Below are positions 1 through 11,539 of a stretch of DNA of 64,000 nt, in pieces (position 1 is the stretch's first letter; every line of letters begins with the position of its first letter). The DNA is taken from positions 89,901,912-89,965,911 of the forward strand of contig CM069436.1 in the NCBI GenBank assembly GCA_035610365.1, in the 5' to 3' direction. Origin of the DNA: Aquatica leii (taxonomy: Eukaryota; Arthropoda; Insecta; Coleoptera; Lampyridae). The position numbers and the translations under genes were made by a program. A model generated the notes under the pieces. The model saw only the letters and a list, made by a program, of their open reading frames with translations. It was not told the DNA's origin and did not search any database.

Positions 1-45
1 GCAAGCTGACCGTGCAAGGTTTGTAACTGCTAGAAGCTTGTAGCA
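1..45 (+). repeat. 3' end of a family A LTR (fossil)
   Basis: The first 45 bases match the 3' end of the complete family A LTRs at 44447-45494 (+) and 48900-50125 (-): a GTGCAAGGTTTGTAA-like stretch, then AGAAGCTTGTAGCA. The LTR therefore ends at base 45, and the rest lies before the window. Confidence 0.7.
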
Positions 46-380
46 AATTCATAGTCAAAATTTACCAAACTATTTGTTTCGCTCCATGAATACAATTCGT
101 CAACACACATTTTCATCTATTGGCCATATAAAACAGTTCCACTATTCTCGTGCAATTTAACAAATACAGTCAAAGTTTTTACGTGTGCACGCTATTTCCT
201 ATCAGCCCTTCCCACAGCTCTCAACTGTCAACTTCCTCCCAGAGTTTACTTCACCTGTTCACCTAGCCTCTCCCTAGCCTACTCTACCAACTCTTCATAT
301 GACAACATCAATTTATTTAATATGTAACTTGTTTCATAATAATTCAAAATAAATAATAAAATTAAATCAGCTTTTACTTA
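46..380. other. Probable Harbinger intron or flank, no coding seen
   Basis: AT-rich sequence between the LTR end and the Harbinger exon donor. No reading frame of note. It may be intron interrupted by the LTR element that ends at base 45. Confidence 0.4.
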
Positions 381-381
381 C

Positions 382-602
382 CTAATAGAAACTGCAAGCA
401 TTTGAACAGGTTGAATGCAGCTCCTCATGGTGGTATCATGACGTTGTAGTGTACTTTTTAGGCGGTTGTGTAATTTATCAAAGGAGGTTATCGACGTTCT
501 AAAGTCGTCAAAGAACTTATCTGTATCTTTTAAATTTTTGAAAAATATATTGAATACACCAAGTTTTTCTCTTTTTGCATTAATAGGATGCACCCAGTAC
601 AT
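382..602 (-). pseudogene. PIF/Harbinger transposase, N-terminal exon
   Basis: This open frame encodes about 73 residues beginning MYWVHPINAKR and continuing with FFDDFRTSITSFDKL and MLAVSIR. From memory of the family, this is the N-terminal segment of PIF/Harbinger (HARBI1-like) transposases, whose consensus runs WVHPIN, FF-YFRMS-SFD-LL, RLAVTLRYLA. An in-frame TAA sits just upstream of the ATG, so the start is credible. The reading ends at AG|GTAAGT (donor at 381), exactly where the conserved LRYLA would continue, so an intron is likely. The DDE catalytic exon is not seen between 1 and 380, which holds an LTR end; it is displaced, lost or outside the window. A matching terminal repeat lies upstream at 770-793. 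Confidence 0.72.
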
Positions 603-752
603 TCCTTTTTATGGCATCCGTTTTTTCACGTCGATATAATATTCACATTGCAATAAGATGTTCACGTTTTATCATACTCCGCTACTGAATGATAACAAAT
701 TTTTTTCCACGCCAGAACCGGCTTCAAAACCGTACGTAATGAGAAAGCTGGA

Positions 753-793
753 TCAAATCCGGATGGCCGGTTCCGGCTAGTGTGAAAGAAGCC
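753..793 (-). repeat. Harbinger terminal inverted repeat with TTA flank
   Basis: Read on the minus strand the end is GGCTTCTTTCACACTAGCCG and onward, followed outward by TTA (794-796). GGC...TTTCACAC termini and a 3-bp TTA/TAA target are typical of PIF/Harbinger. It lies about 150 bp upstream of the transposase start, as expected for the 5' end of the element. The other terminus is not in the window. Confidence 0.6.
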
Positions 794-796
794 TTA

Positions 797-1689
797 GTAT
801 TAAATAGTTTGACAAAGACCAACAATAGTATAAAAATTTTAAAAATAAAAAAAATATAGAATTTTGCGTTTTACTTATGAAATTGTTTTATAATTTTAAG
901 AAGATTAAATACAATAACTAAATAGAACAGTTTAATATAAAAAGTTGCTAAAAAAACATCTTTTTAAAAAGTCATCTTATTAAGTTTTTTGTTAAAACGT
1001 CTTCAAACAACTTTTAAACTTTATGAACTTTAAAATAAGACTGTTAAATGATTTCACTTGATTTAAATCTAAATAAATTTATTATATAGAAAACTGACTT
1101 AATTATTTAAAAGAAATAACTTATTATTCATAAAAAGGGTAATTGAATTTATTAAAGTTACTTGTTCTTTAGGTATTGTCTTCACGACCTCCTGCAATTA
1201 TGATTACGTATTAATTAACTCATAATGAACAGTTTGAAAAGTTTATAAAGTTTTAAAAAGATTTTTGTAATGGTGTGGTAAAGATACCTTTACACATTTT
1301 CTTTGTGTTATCAATATTTTTGAAACGATATTTTTAATATATAATTTAAGGTTTAATTTTAAATTATTGTTCTTGACAATGCCAAATTGTTAGGTTCTTT
1401 TGTTTTGCATTATTTAAATTCTTACGCTTCTAAAAAATTGTGTTTGTAGCTTTTTTTATTATCAGTTTTTGAACTCTATGATAACTTTAAAGTTTTAATT
1501 TATTTTACTATTACATCAACAAAATTAAATAGTAATCTAAACAATAAATCTCAATAAGAAATCAAATGCTACTTACCATTAATCTATTGCAAATATTTGG
1601 AAGTTGTAATATAATAAAAACCAGCAAAAGTTTAAACAATTACCACACAAGCCATTTTTAAATTGTTAAAGGAATTCATTGTTATTGGT
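797..1689. other. AT-rich intergenic sequence
   Basis: Many stops in all frames, A/T homopolymer runs. No gene or named repeat recognised. Confidence 0.5.
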
Positions 1690-1935
1690 CAAATTTTAAA
1701 TTATTAAAATCATTAGTCTACCAATGCGTAAATTTTCAAAATGTATTTTTTACATATGTTTCGAGCTTTTAATAATGAAGCTTATCTTTTTTTGAAAAAT
1801 GTCATTTGACATTTAAAAAAAATACTTTTCTGAAGATGAGCTTTATTATTAAAAGCTCGAAACATATGTAAAAAATACATTTTGAAAATTAACGCATTTA
1901 TTATTGGTAGACTAATAATTTTTAATAATCGCCAC
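1690..1935. repeat. Foldback (palindromic) repeat with PLE-like hairpin
   Basis: Two arms of roughly 90 bases face each other. Left-arm pieces TTAGTCTACCAATGCG, TTTTCAAAATGTATTTTT and ACATATGTTTCGAGCTTTTA recur inverted on the right as TAAAAGCTCGAAACATATGT, AAAATACATTTTGAAAA and CGCATTTATTATTGGTAGAC. The spacer is about 50 bases. Each arm contains AAAGCTCGAAACATATG, and the right arm has CTGAAGATGAGC before it (1830-1868), the motif found at Penelope-like termini elsewhere here. It is probably two head-to-head copies of such a terminus, or a foldback MITE. Confidence 0.65.
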
Positions 1936-3287
1936 ACAGTTAAATTGTCTATACGTATTTTTACTTGTATATAACAAATCAATAATTGTTTTTATAAATT
2001 TGTTAAATTTGATGATTAAAATACAAGCATTACTTTTTAATGTAATTTATTAAGAAAAGTACAGTTGTTGCAGAATCTATAAAAACATGAAGACGCTTTA
2101 CGATTTGAATGCATAAACATTTTTCAAATAAATAAGCCAGTAGCTATAACTTATTCATACTAGAAAAAATAACTTAAATCACTTTGAGTTATTTGTCTGA
2201 ATACCACAAAACAATTTTCGAATAAATGCAAATTGTGTAGTTTGCCATTAAATTAATTGGATAACATGAATATGCATTCGATTTATCATTTTACGTATTC
2301 AATAGTATTAATCACATTCCCACAAATTCGTAGATGTACATCAATAATTCCAAGCATTTTTAGATATATAGTAATAAACGTCATTTGGATAAGTTAGTTT
2401 TTTGTCGTTTTGTTGTCAATCAATTAAATTCTAGATTATAAATTTGCGTTTTAAACCATTAAATGTGTACAATTTTCCTATTTTTAACAGTAACTATTTT
2501 GTTAGTTTTTATAATCATATATTGGTAATGTCAGCTAAATATTGAAATTATGGGATGTTAAGATTGCAACAAATTTTAGAATTGCTAAAGAAATGACTCG
2601 TAAAATGCTTATGTTTCAAATTTATAAACTTTTTCTAGTTAACATAGACTAGCGTCTCAAACCGTTGAAGGTAAAAACAAAGAAACCGTAACATGGTCCT
2701 TCGAGCCAGATGGTGAAATTTACTAAAACCTTTCCAATTTTGCACGCATTTTGAATATTTACAGTGAGCAGTTACACATTCTTATCTTTGTAACTCTTTT
2801 TGTGAATTGCAAACTACATACACAACAAATTCGTGTTTAGTGCCATTGCGCTGATTTATTATCTTATTCGCAATTATCGCATTGAAAGCTTGTTATTTAT
2901 GTTATATTTACACCTACAAACAAGGCACTGTTTTGTTGTCGTGTTAAATCAAATTTTACCCTTCTCGGTTTGTAATTGCAAGTATTGCAACAAAGCGTAT
3001 TAAAGCTATTTTCCGTTTCGTTTTCTAATCCATTGTTGTAGCTTTACGTATACATAATTAAATATCAATTTATTAGTTTTATAGTTTATATACATTATAG
3101 TTGGACAATGAGATAGCTTTATATGGAAACAGATTTTTTAGTCATGTTAGATGGCAATACTGAAAACATGGTAGTAATTAAATGCAAAACCTCAAACCGT
3201 TTTTGATTATTAAAATATTGCAAACGATGGCGGCACAAGTAAGATACCTACACACGCTATTGGTTTCGACATACGTGCAAAGCAATG
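1936..3287. other. AT-rich intergenic sequence
   Basis: No coding potential or named element recognised. One GC-richer patch near 2690-2715 is not assignable. Confidence 0.45.
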
Positions 3288-3578
3288 TTAACCCTCTATT
3301 GCATGAATTATTATTTTTAACAAATATCTTTAACAAAAATTATTTTTCACTAGTAAAATGTGCTACTATTATAAATATTGCCATTACAATAATTTAGAAA
3401 TTTTTTAATTCACTGTTTTTTGAAAAACAAAAAATGTTTCTATTTGGGAACAATATGAACAAAATTGATTACTGCACTGCTATAAAAAATAAAAGTAAGC
3501 CAGTAAATAAACCATTAGTTTATGTATTTTTTTACACAAAAACAGGTAAAAACAGAAATTAGGTTATATATAGGTACA

Positions 3579-4847
3579 TTATGTATGGAAAGTTACGAAA
3601 CAATTCATTTTTGAATGGACACACAAATGAACATCACATTTTTTACATTTGACTCTGCTCTTTTCTTTACATCCTGCTTTCTTACATCTTTGCCTTTCTT
3701 CTGTCCACTCTGGCCAGTGATCAAAAGTATCCTGTCTGACATCGTCAGACGGACGTGGTTCAATACAACGTTTAGATTTGGGAGGTTCAGAATCTTCTAT
3801 AAATGATGGTCTTCCTATCTGTGTTGATTTTGGTCCTACATTACAAAGTGCTTTTACAACTTCGGTTTTGAAATCAACTAACGACATCTTATCTAACTTG
3901 TCGGTTTGTTTTTAGATTCTCCTGTATAGTAACCAAGAGTTGACTACTGTAACATCGATCATGTGGTAAAAGATCCGGTGGTACCACTTCTTGCTTTTTA
4001 GGCCGCAACGATATAAGCCTAAAAGGGAATCCTGTAGGTCGACTCCACCCATGTGTTTGTTGTAGACTTGTACCACATTGGAAACATCTATCTCAATTTT
4101 CTTCTTCTCAACTCGAGAAAATCTTTTTACTTTTGCAATGGGTTTGGTGCCACAAAATGTGCTAGCAAGAGACACTATTTTGTTATCGTACCACTGAAAA
4201 GCTTTTATGGGTACTCCATTTACTTCTGTAAGCTGCTCGGTCATTGCTCCTCTTCCTTTCAACTTTATCTCTTTTTTAGAAGGAAATGTACATCCTGGTA
4301 AACGATTAGCCCGAACGGTTGCAACGCGTTCTATTCCCTGTGTTTTTAGATACACCAGCAGTGGTATTCCAGTAAAATAGTTGTCATAATAGATTTTGTG
4401 GTTTATATCTTTACACAAGCGAGCAACCACATTACTGGCAGCACCTAAGTTGGGTTCCTGTGGAAGAACTTCTGCTGCGGATGCTGAGGAAAATAGTTCA
4501 AAATTATATCTAAATCCACTCACCCCTGCTAACACCCACATCTTATAGCCCCACTTATGGGGCTTCTTGGGGCTATATGTTTTAAGTGACATACGACCTT
4601 TGAAAGGGATTATCTGTTCGTCACAGGATGCGTTTTCCTCAAGTGGTGTTTTCAAACAAGCATCTCTTATTTGATTCAGAAGTGGATTAATTTTATCTGT
4701 ATTTTTAGTAGCAGTCATATTGTCACTAAAATGAATAAATGCTTTGATCTCTTCAAACCTATTGACCGGCATTACATTAGCAACTTGAGAAGTTCTAGTA
4801 CTAGGAGCCCAATATCTTCGTGTGTTAGGTTGTTTGATGAGAGACAT
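3579..4847 (-). pseudogene. piggyBac transposase, catalytic and C-terminal Cys-rich domains
   Basis: From 4847 to 3912 a 311-residue frame has the three catalytic aspartates: SCDEQIIPFKGR (D76), KIYYDNYFTG (D155) and HMGGVDLQD (D270), plus family landmarks TVRANRLPG and NSWLLYRR. A single in-frame TAA at 3914-3912 follows YRRI. The same frame then continues through KQTDKLDKMSLVDFKTEVV and ends at 3579 with a Cys-rich tail containing GCKEKSRVKCKKCDVHLC, the usual piggyBac C-terminal zinc-binding region. The annotated ATG is not the native start: the N-terminal third lies upstream, perhaps across an intron whose acceptor may be near 4853. Apart from the one stop and the uncertain N-terminus the enzyme looks well preserved, so this is a fairly young insertion. 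Confidence 0.88.
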
Positions 4848-5303
4848 GAGTCTCGGAAATGATATACATCAACATATATAAAAACAACATTAATTTCAAT
4901 AACGACACCAACAATTTAAGTAATATTTACAATAATTTAATTTCAAAAATTGCAAGATAAGCTTTATAGTTGTATACAATTTCATGGTCATTTCTATCTA
5001 TTAGCCTTATCACTTTTACAATTATTTTTGAATTTACATTCAGTGTATATTGTTTGTTTAACTTTAATGTCCGTCGCTTGTCTTTGTATATATATTTAAA
5101 TTCTTTTAATCATTGACTTAATTTTATGTTATCTAGAATAAGTAACTTATTAGACGGTATGCTTGTTGGACCAGTGGACTACCACCACTCGTAACCTTTT
5201 CTTGTAAGTTTTTTGTTGTATGCTGTACCTGTTAACAAATTCAGTTAGTTGTTATATAAGTTGTGTAATGTTGTTCACTTACCGTAAATAAATTTTCAGT
5301 GGC

Positions 5304-5336
5304 CTGAAGAAGTGCACACTAGAGGCACCAAACGTA
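5304..5336 (+). repeat. CTGAAGAAG-hairpin-CAAACG motif, Penelope-like terminus
   Basis: CTGAAGAA, then stem GTGC/GCAC around a 9-base loop, then CAAACGTAG. This arrangement matches the hammerhead-like motif known from termini of Penelope-like elements. It sits inside piggyBac, implying that a short Penelope-derived piece (about 5130-5370) was inserted there. Confidence 0.5.
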
Positions 5337-5374
5337 GCCATAAAAACAGTTTAGAGTGGTTTTTATTGCCCCTC

Positions 5375-5602
5375 CTAAAGAAGATAAAAATCTAGTGGTA
5401 TCTCATCTTCGCTATCAAAATACAAGTCATTGTGTTTAGTAAGCTGACTACAAATTGGCTCAGAGAAAAGTTTTATTCGTATTAGCAATAATAATACAGC
5501 AGCAAAAATAAAATCACCTTCAATATCATCGTCAAGTACCGAATCTTCAGTATCTGAAGGTACCTCCCGAACATGATACTTTGGCGCAGCACTTCTGTGC
5601 AC
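5375..5602 (-). pseudogene. piggyBac transposase acidic N-terminal segment
   Basis: A 75-residue frame with VPSDTEDSVLDDDIEGDF and FDSEDEIPLDF. Acidic, Ser-rich N-termini are standard in piggyBac transposases, and the piece lies inside the TTAA-bounded element, upstream of and in the same orientation as the catalytic domain. The hydrophobic stretch between the acidic blocks is atypical, so the frame may be read across non-native sequence. Confidence 0.5.
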
Positions 5603-6055
5603 ATAAATCGATTTGCAATCGACAGTTGGAAAATTTATTGAACAAAATTTTAGTTACCGTCTTTGACGATGTTCCTGAAAGGAAAAATTAACAGTTTTTA
5701 TGGCCAGGTATGAAATAACAGTATTATACAAGTATAGAGCAATACAGAACATATTTTCATAATAAATATAAATTTTATAAACAACACTTACCACTTTTAC
5801 AACTAACAGCCACAGTAGAAATAAACACCAAAAACATAACCACTAAAATGGCAGAACCGTACCGCATGCAATTCTAAAATAATAATTTCGACCGAACCAC
5901 TGTCCGCCATCTGCTGGATAACAAGGCAATCGTGTAGTGTGATGTTCCCAAGTGGCCACCCTATGGGCACAATGACTGAATATTGCATAGAGCATTCACA
6001 TTAGATTATTTTGTTTTATGTTCCCAAATGGAGAAAAAATGAAATAGAGGGTTAA

Positions 6056-8363
6056 AACTTAAAACTTTGAGTTTGCAAAAGTAAGTACACTTTAATTTCT
6101 GTTTATAAACAAAATATAGAATGAATAAAATTCTCCAAACGTTTATATAAAATTATAATCGGTTGCGTGGTTTGTTTCATTTACTTTGTTTAATTTTCTT
6201 TTCAAGCCGGAAGCCAACGAAGATGTGCTAACTTAATTTTTTTAAAATTTTTATACTACTCAAAAGGCACATAAAATATAAACATACAAGCTTATTAGCA
6301 CTTTAGAATCCAAACGCATGCTACTACATAGAAAAAACGCCGGTTATAGTAATCATAATTTAGGTTTATGTTATCAATTTATTCTCAGGTTTGTTTCTAT
6401 ACATGATCAATAACTTATTTTGTATGCATTTTTGAGCTGAATTTTTACAATACGGTCGTTAAGAGTGAAACATTTTATCGTTGTACTCTAAAAATAGTTG
6501 TTTTGCATATTTATCTTATTTTTGTAGTGTTATTTATTTATTAAAATAATTTGATTGATTTAGGAAACGGTACATTATTTTAACATCTGTAAATACGTCA
6601 CCTTCGTGAATTAATTTGGAAAGCACGTGCCTTCTTAGAATAACAAATTAAATTAACTACGTCTTATGTGATAACGTTGTTTTGTACTTATTTTTAGTGT
6701 CAGCAAATTTCTAAGAAGAATTGTGAATGAAGCAGCATAACATTGTTTTTGATTTCGTTTTATTATCGGTGTCAACAAACTGTTTAATGCGTCAGATCCG
6801 TTAGCTCAAAATGCTGCTTTTTTTAAACGTTTTATAAAAAATTTTTTGCTTGTATATACGCTTTGATTTCACTTTTTAAATTAACAACCTGTTAATTACA
6901 TACACGCTGTATATATTTACTGCTTTCCACTAATAAGCATTTTTCCTGAATTTCGTATATTGTTATCATTCGGTTATTGTTATCAAAGAACTCAAGTCCC
7001 AACGTGATTCTATTAAGCAGCGTGCACTGCATAGTTAAAAACACAGGCATTCGGCCGGAAATGATACCAGCATTACCTACAATATATCAGATCCCAGATG
7101 TGTTTTTATTATGTCAATAAACAGAAACATGTAGAATATTTCTGTTTACTGGCATAAAAAGACTATCCTTAGCTAAACATACCTGCCCACCCAAGTTATC
7201 TTTTATAATTTTTTTATCAGCATGTGTATTCATTAACTAGTTAACTTTAATCTAATTTATATCAAATTTGACTAGAAATTTTGTTAATTTGGTAGTTTAT
7301 TTTATTGTTTTGATCGCTCGAATACTATAAACAAATATATACAAATTAGAAACTGTACATTCAATTATAAAATTGTCTTCTATTAGGGGAATAATTGAGT
7401 TTCTCAGAATAGCAGTTGTTTACGTAGACCGAATTTCATAACATATGTGTTATCGTGCATAGATATAATTTTCTTTCAAGGTTATTTTACATGTAATAAA
7501 AAAGAACGTGTCTTTTCCAAATCTCTGAAACTGTATCTTTATAGATTACTGTAAAAGAATATACTGATCTGTAACTTAGAAATCTGTAATATTAACAAAA
7601 GCAGCGCCAAATATGTCAATTTTGCGTTTGCATCCAAAACTACTTGAGTTTTGCATCCAAATTAATGTTTCCAATTTTAGCGCAGTTATTATTCAACTAT
7701 ATTGTAGATAAACAAGGGTTTTATCCTTTACTAAATTCTTAAATTATGAAACCTTTAGTTAGAGCAACGACAACGTTAAAAAGTAAACAAGATTTCATAA
7801 TTATGTAAAAACACGGCAATGTTAATCAAATAATAACATCTGAGAAAATTTCCGAACTTACTAATAGGTTAAAAATTGCGCCAGACTTTTTGTCCGACTT
7901 TGAAGCGATTCATGCTCAAATGTTGAAAATTACTACCAATCCCGAACAAGAAAAACCTCATCTTGAGAACTTAGTTAGGTACGTGCTCTAAATTTAAATT
8001 GCGATACCTGTTATATTTTTGGTGGACTTGAAGTTACTCTTTCACTTCTCGAGGCCATCTAACGAAAATCGTTTTGGTCATTTTCGGTCAAGTCGTCATT
8101 TTTTACTTTTACTTTGTCGTACACTTAATATGCTTGCTTGATTTTAAGAATCATTTCACGTGTTGTGGCGTAATGTATTTGGAAAACAAATTTAATTAGT
8201 TAGTTTATTGCACGCAGTATAAGGTATTTTTATTGTTTTTTGGATTAAGTGTATTTATCATGTCGATTTCTTAGCACCACGTGTTACTTCTAAATGTAGA
8301 TCACGATCATCTATCTATAAAAACTAAACACTCCTTTAGCGGGTCAGAGACATTCGAACCCCT
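6056..8363. other. AT-rich intergenic sequence with one hairpin
   Basis: No coding sequence recognised. It contains an imperfect hairpin at 7103-7160. The stretch ACATTCGAACCCC near 8350 recalls a tRNA T-arm, but no cloverleaf surrounds it. Confidence 0.5.
7103..7160. repeat. Imperfect hairpin, 22-25 bp arms
   Basis: The left arm contains AATAAACAGAAA and the right arm TTTCTGTTTACT, both extended by TTTTTAT / ATAAAAA, with an 11-base loop. It may be the core of a small MITE. Confidence 0.5.
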
Positions 8364-8639
8364 TGTAATAAAAAACATACAATAAAAATAATACAAAATG
8401 TTCAAAATATAAAAATACATTTATCAAAAGCAAAAATACTTATTTTACCACGGCAGCAGTCGGAACACAGACCTCTGGGTGTAAGCCTTTTTTTTTTGAG
8501 GAGGGGAAATCATTTATTCGTTTTCCGCATTCTGCAAGGCCTACCCACTAAAACCTCCCCTCACATCTCCTTTTCACCAGCATAAGGTACCGCTTTCGCA
8601 TTCTTCGCTATGCTAGTTTGGCAATTAGCCGTCTCCTTA

Positions 8640-11539
8640 GTTACTTATCTCTTTTTATCTCTTTCTTGCTTCCTCCTCTCTTTTCTTGATTATTTTTGTG
8701 TACCAACTTTCTATTTCTTTCCATTTATCCTCGTTCTCGCACATTACGCTAATGATGTTAGATGCTTTTATTTCTTCTCCTATCTTTTCTTTGATTTTCC
8801 TTCTTTCTTCTTTCCATCTTTTACATTTAAACACCGCATGTTCTTTATCATCCTTTTCACTACAATCCGCGCAGTTGTCATTTTCTCTTTTTTTAATTTA
8901 GTGTAAGTATTCTCCATTTTCACCGTGCCTAGTCAGCAGCTGCGTCGTACAGTCACTCAGTTCCCCGTGTTTTCTGTGTGTCCAGGAGTATATATTTGGG
9001 ATCAGTTTTTTTGTCCATGTCTCTCTGTCTTCCCACTGTTTTTGCCATTCTGCTATTGTTGCACTAGTGTCCATTTTATCTTTTCTTTTTTTAGCTAGGA
9101 TCTGTAGCGGTGGGATTCCAGCAACCACCATAACGTCTTGTGTGTTTACTGTTCTGTAAGCTCGACTACTTCTTATTGCTAGAATTTTTTGCACCCTATC
9201 TAATAGTTTATTTATTGTTCCAAATTTGATTGCTTCCTGCCAAATCTTTGCCCCGTACAATACGATTGAATCCACCGCGTGTGCTATAACTTTCCTCTTT
9301 GATGATCTGGCTCTTCCATGATTTGGGAGTATCCCTCTCAATGCGTTTGCTTTTGTAAGAACCCTATCTGTTATCGTCTTGACGTGCTCAATGAAGCTGA
9401 GGTTTTTATCAATGGTTATACCAAGGACCTTGATACTTTTCTGGGTTATTATTTTTTGCCTTAGTAGTTCTAAATTTAGCGTTGTGATTCTTCTTTGCCC
9501 CGTCATTAGTCCTACTTTTGTTTTCTCTGGAACCAGCTTTAGTCTGTTTTCCGTCCTCCATTTGTTAATGGTTTTCATTGCTATCTTTGCTCTATATGCT
9601 GCTTCTTGTATCTGTTTGGATCTTGTAACTATTGTGAGATCATCTGCAAAGCCAATCAGTTTAACTCCATCTGGCATACTTAATCTTAGTTTACTTTTTT
9701 TTTAAAGTACTCCGTCGTACATGACATTCCATAGGATTGGCTCAAGGACCGAACCTTGTGGAACCCCGGAGGTTACTTTGTGTACTATATTTCTTTCCTT
9801 CGAGTCATTTATCTGTATGCTTCGATCTATCAAGTAGTCCTGTAGTATATTTATTATATATCCTGGTATCTTCATTTCCACTAGTGTTTTCATTATTTGT
9901 CGTCTAGATGCCGAGTTGAAGGCATTTTGTACATCTATTGCTATCACTAGTCAAACCTGCCTTGTTCTCCATGTCCCAGTGTTGGCCTCTTTTATTTCTT
10001 TCGTCACGACTCTTATTGCGTCTATTGTTGACCTCCCTTTTCTAAAGCCAAATTGGTTGTCAGCAAGCTTCTTTTCAATTTTATGTTTGAGGCACTCGGC
10101 CAGTACCCTCTCCAATATCTTTCCCGCAGCGTCTATCAGACAAATAGGTCTATATGTCGAGGTCGTCTCTCCTTTTGGTATTAGTACTAGGTTTGCTTTT
10201 TTCCAGCACAATGGAAAATTACCTTCTCTGACACACGAGTTTAACACATTGGCCCAGGTCTGTGCTCTTTGTATAGCCACTACTTTTACCACCTCGGCAG
10301 GAACTCCATCAGGTTCTGGAGCTTTGCCCGTAGCAAGTTTTTTTGCTGCCTCTTCAACCTCCGTGCTAGATATTGGTTCAAAATCCAAAAGCTGGTTTTT
10401 ATATCTGTTCCTTTCTTTAAGTTTATTTTCTTCGGGAAATAGTTTTTGTATTGTTTCTATCATATTTTTTTTATCCAAACCATTATATATTATATTATTT
10501 TTTTTTATTATCTTTTTATAGATTAACTTGTACCCTTTTCCCCAAATAACTTGATCGAGCTCGTCACAGATCTTTTTCCAGCACTCCTTCTTACTTTTTT
10601 TGATCATCACTGTTAGTGTTTTTCTTTCCTCCTTTAGTATTTTCTTTTCATCCTGAGCTTCATCACCTTTCCTAATCTGGTGTTGGTAATTCCTTCTTGT
10701 TTTGATGCATCTTCTACTTTGTAAGTTGATCTCTTCGTTCCACCAGTATTCTCCCCTTTTATTTGTTGTTTTATGGGCATAGTTTCTTTACATAGTTGAC
10801 GTAGGAATTTAGTCATTTTATCTACTGTATTTAGGTCTTCTTCGGCCGTTTGTTTTACCATATGCTCCAGCCTTGTTTTATTCAATTTATTAGTGGAGTT
10901 ACCGTTGTTTTCCCTTTTAGAATATTGCTCCTTGTGTCTTACCATATCTTTTCGATATAACGATGATCACTGAGCGATTCCGTTTCTAGGACTTGCCAGT
11001 TTGTTATTCTCTCTTTCATATCGTTGTTGCTCAATGTTAGGTCAATATAGGTTTTTTGTTTTCCTCTCTCGAAGGTTGGTTTGTTTCCTCTGTTAAGAGT
11101 TATGAGGTCTAGGCAAGCCATCCATTCCTCTATTATGTTTCTTTTTTGTTGTTTCGTGTTGCGCCCCAGGCGTTAAAATCGCCACCAATTAGTGCACCTC
11201 CTTTGCTGCTGATTTTATGGCCTTTGCTAGTTCTTCGAGATCCGCTTTAAAAACCTCAATGTCTTCATTAGGAGGAAAATAGGTACTAAAAACACTTATC
11301 TTACTTAATTTAACCCACACAAAACACCTACCCGCCCCACATGTACTTATAACTAACTTATTATTTAGTATGCAGATGCCTGCTTTCTCACACTTATCTT
11401 TTAATATGTCCTTGTCTCTAACACCACCCCTTTTTGAAAACAACATAAGGTCTATGTCTCTTTCTTTTGCAACTTGTTTTGCCATGTCATAAGCGACTCT
11501 TCTATTATTCAAATTTATTTGTAAAGTTTTTATCTCCAT
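8640..11539 (-). pseudogene. R1-clade LINE ORF2: endonuclease-reverse transcriptase
   Basis: The ATG at 11539 begins MEIKTLQINLNNRRVA, the usual R1-type endonuclease opening. Then come STYFPPN (about 11290), GGDFNAWGA (about 11170), a Thr-rich segment and LSDHRYI (about 10960). Reverse transcriptase follows: KAPEPDGVPAEVV, YRPICLIDAAGKILERVL, NQFGFRKGRSTIDA (10610-9951), IDVQNAFNSASR and SGVPQGSVLEP (9947-9702), then the catalytic box FADD (about 9650) in the frame to 8898. The tail near 8900-8690 reads CADC...EHAVFKC, the C-terminal Cys/His motif. The frame changes about five times along the ORF (near 11190, 10930, 10620, 9950 and 9700-9690), so it is dead, yet every domain is present. Confidence 0.88.

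Larger units (their letters stand above)
3292..6051 (-). mobile_element. piggyBac-family DNA transposon, near complete
   Basis: The element is bounded by TTAA at 3288-3291 and 6052-6055, the piggyBac target. Both ends begin CCCTCTATT then CAT after one variable base (13-bp imperfect terminal repeats). A subterminal inverted ATTTGGGAACA copy lies inside each end (about 3446 and 6021). Length is about 2.76 kb. The minus strand carries an acidic N-terminal piece, a DDD domain and a Cys-rich tail. About 250-500 bp near 4870-5370, including a Penelope-like hairpin at 5304-5336, looks like foreign sequence or an intron between the N-terminal part and the catalytic domain. Confidence 0.88.

Noticed and set aside
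3182-3397. 71-codon plus-strand frame across the piggyBac end
   Set aside because: It spans the TTAA insertion boundary at 3288, so it cannot be an original gene.
8340-8365. tRNA-like ACATTCGAACCCC
   Set aside because: Isolated T-arm resemblance without the other arms.
8610-8906. 98-codon hydrophobic plus-strand frame
   Set aside because: It is the antisense of the Lys/Glu-rich LINE tail (CADC...EHAVFKC on the other strand).
9916-10521. 201-codon plus-strand frame
   Set aside because: Antisense shadow of the LINE reverse transcriptase on the minus strand.
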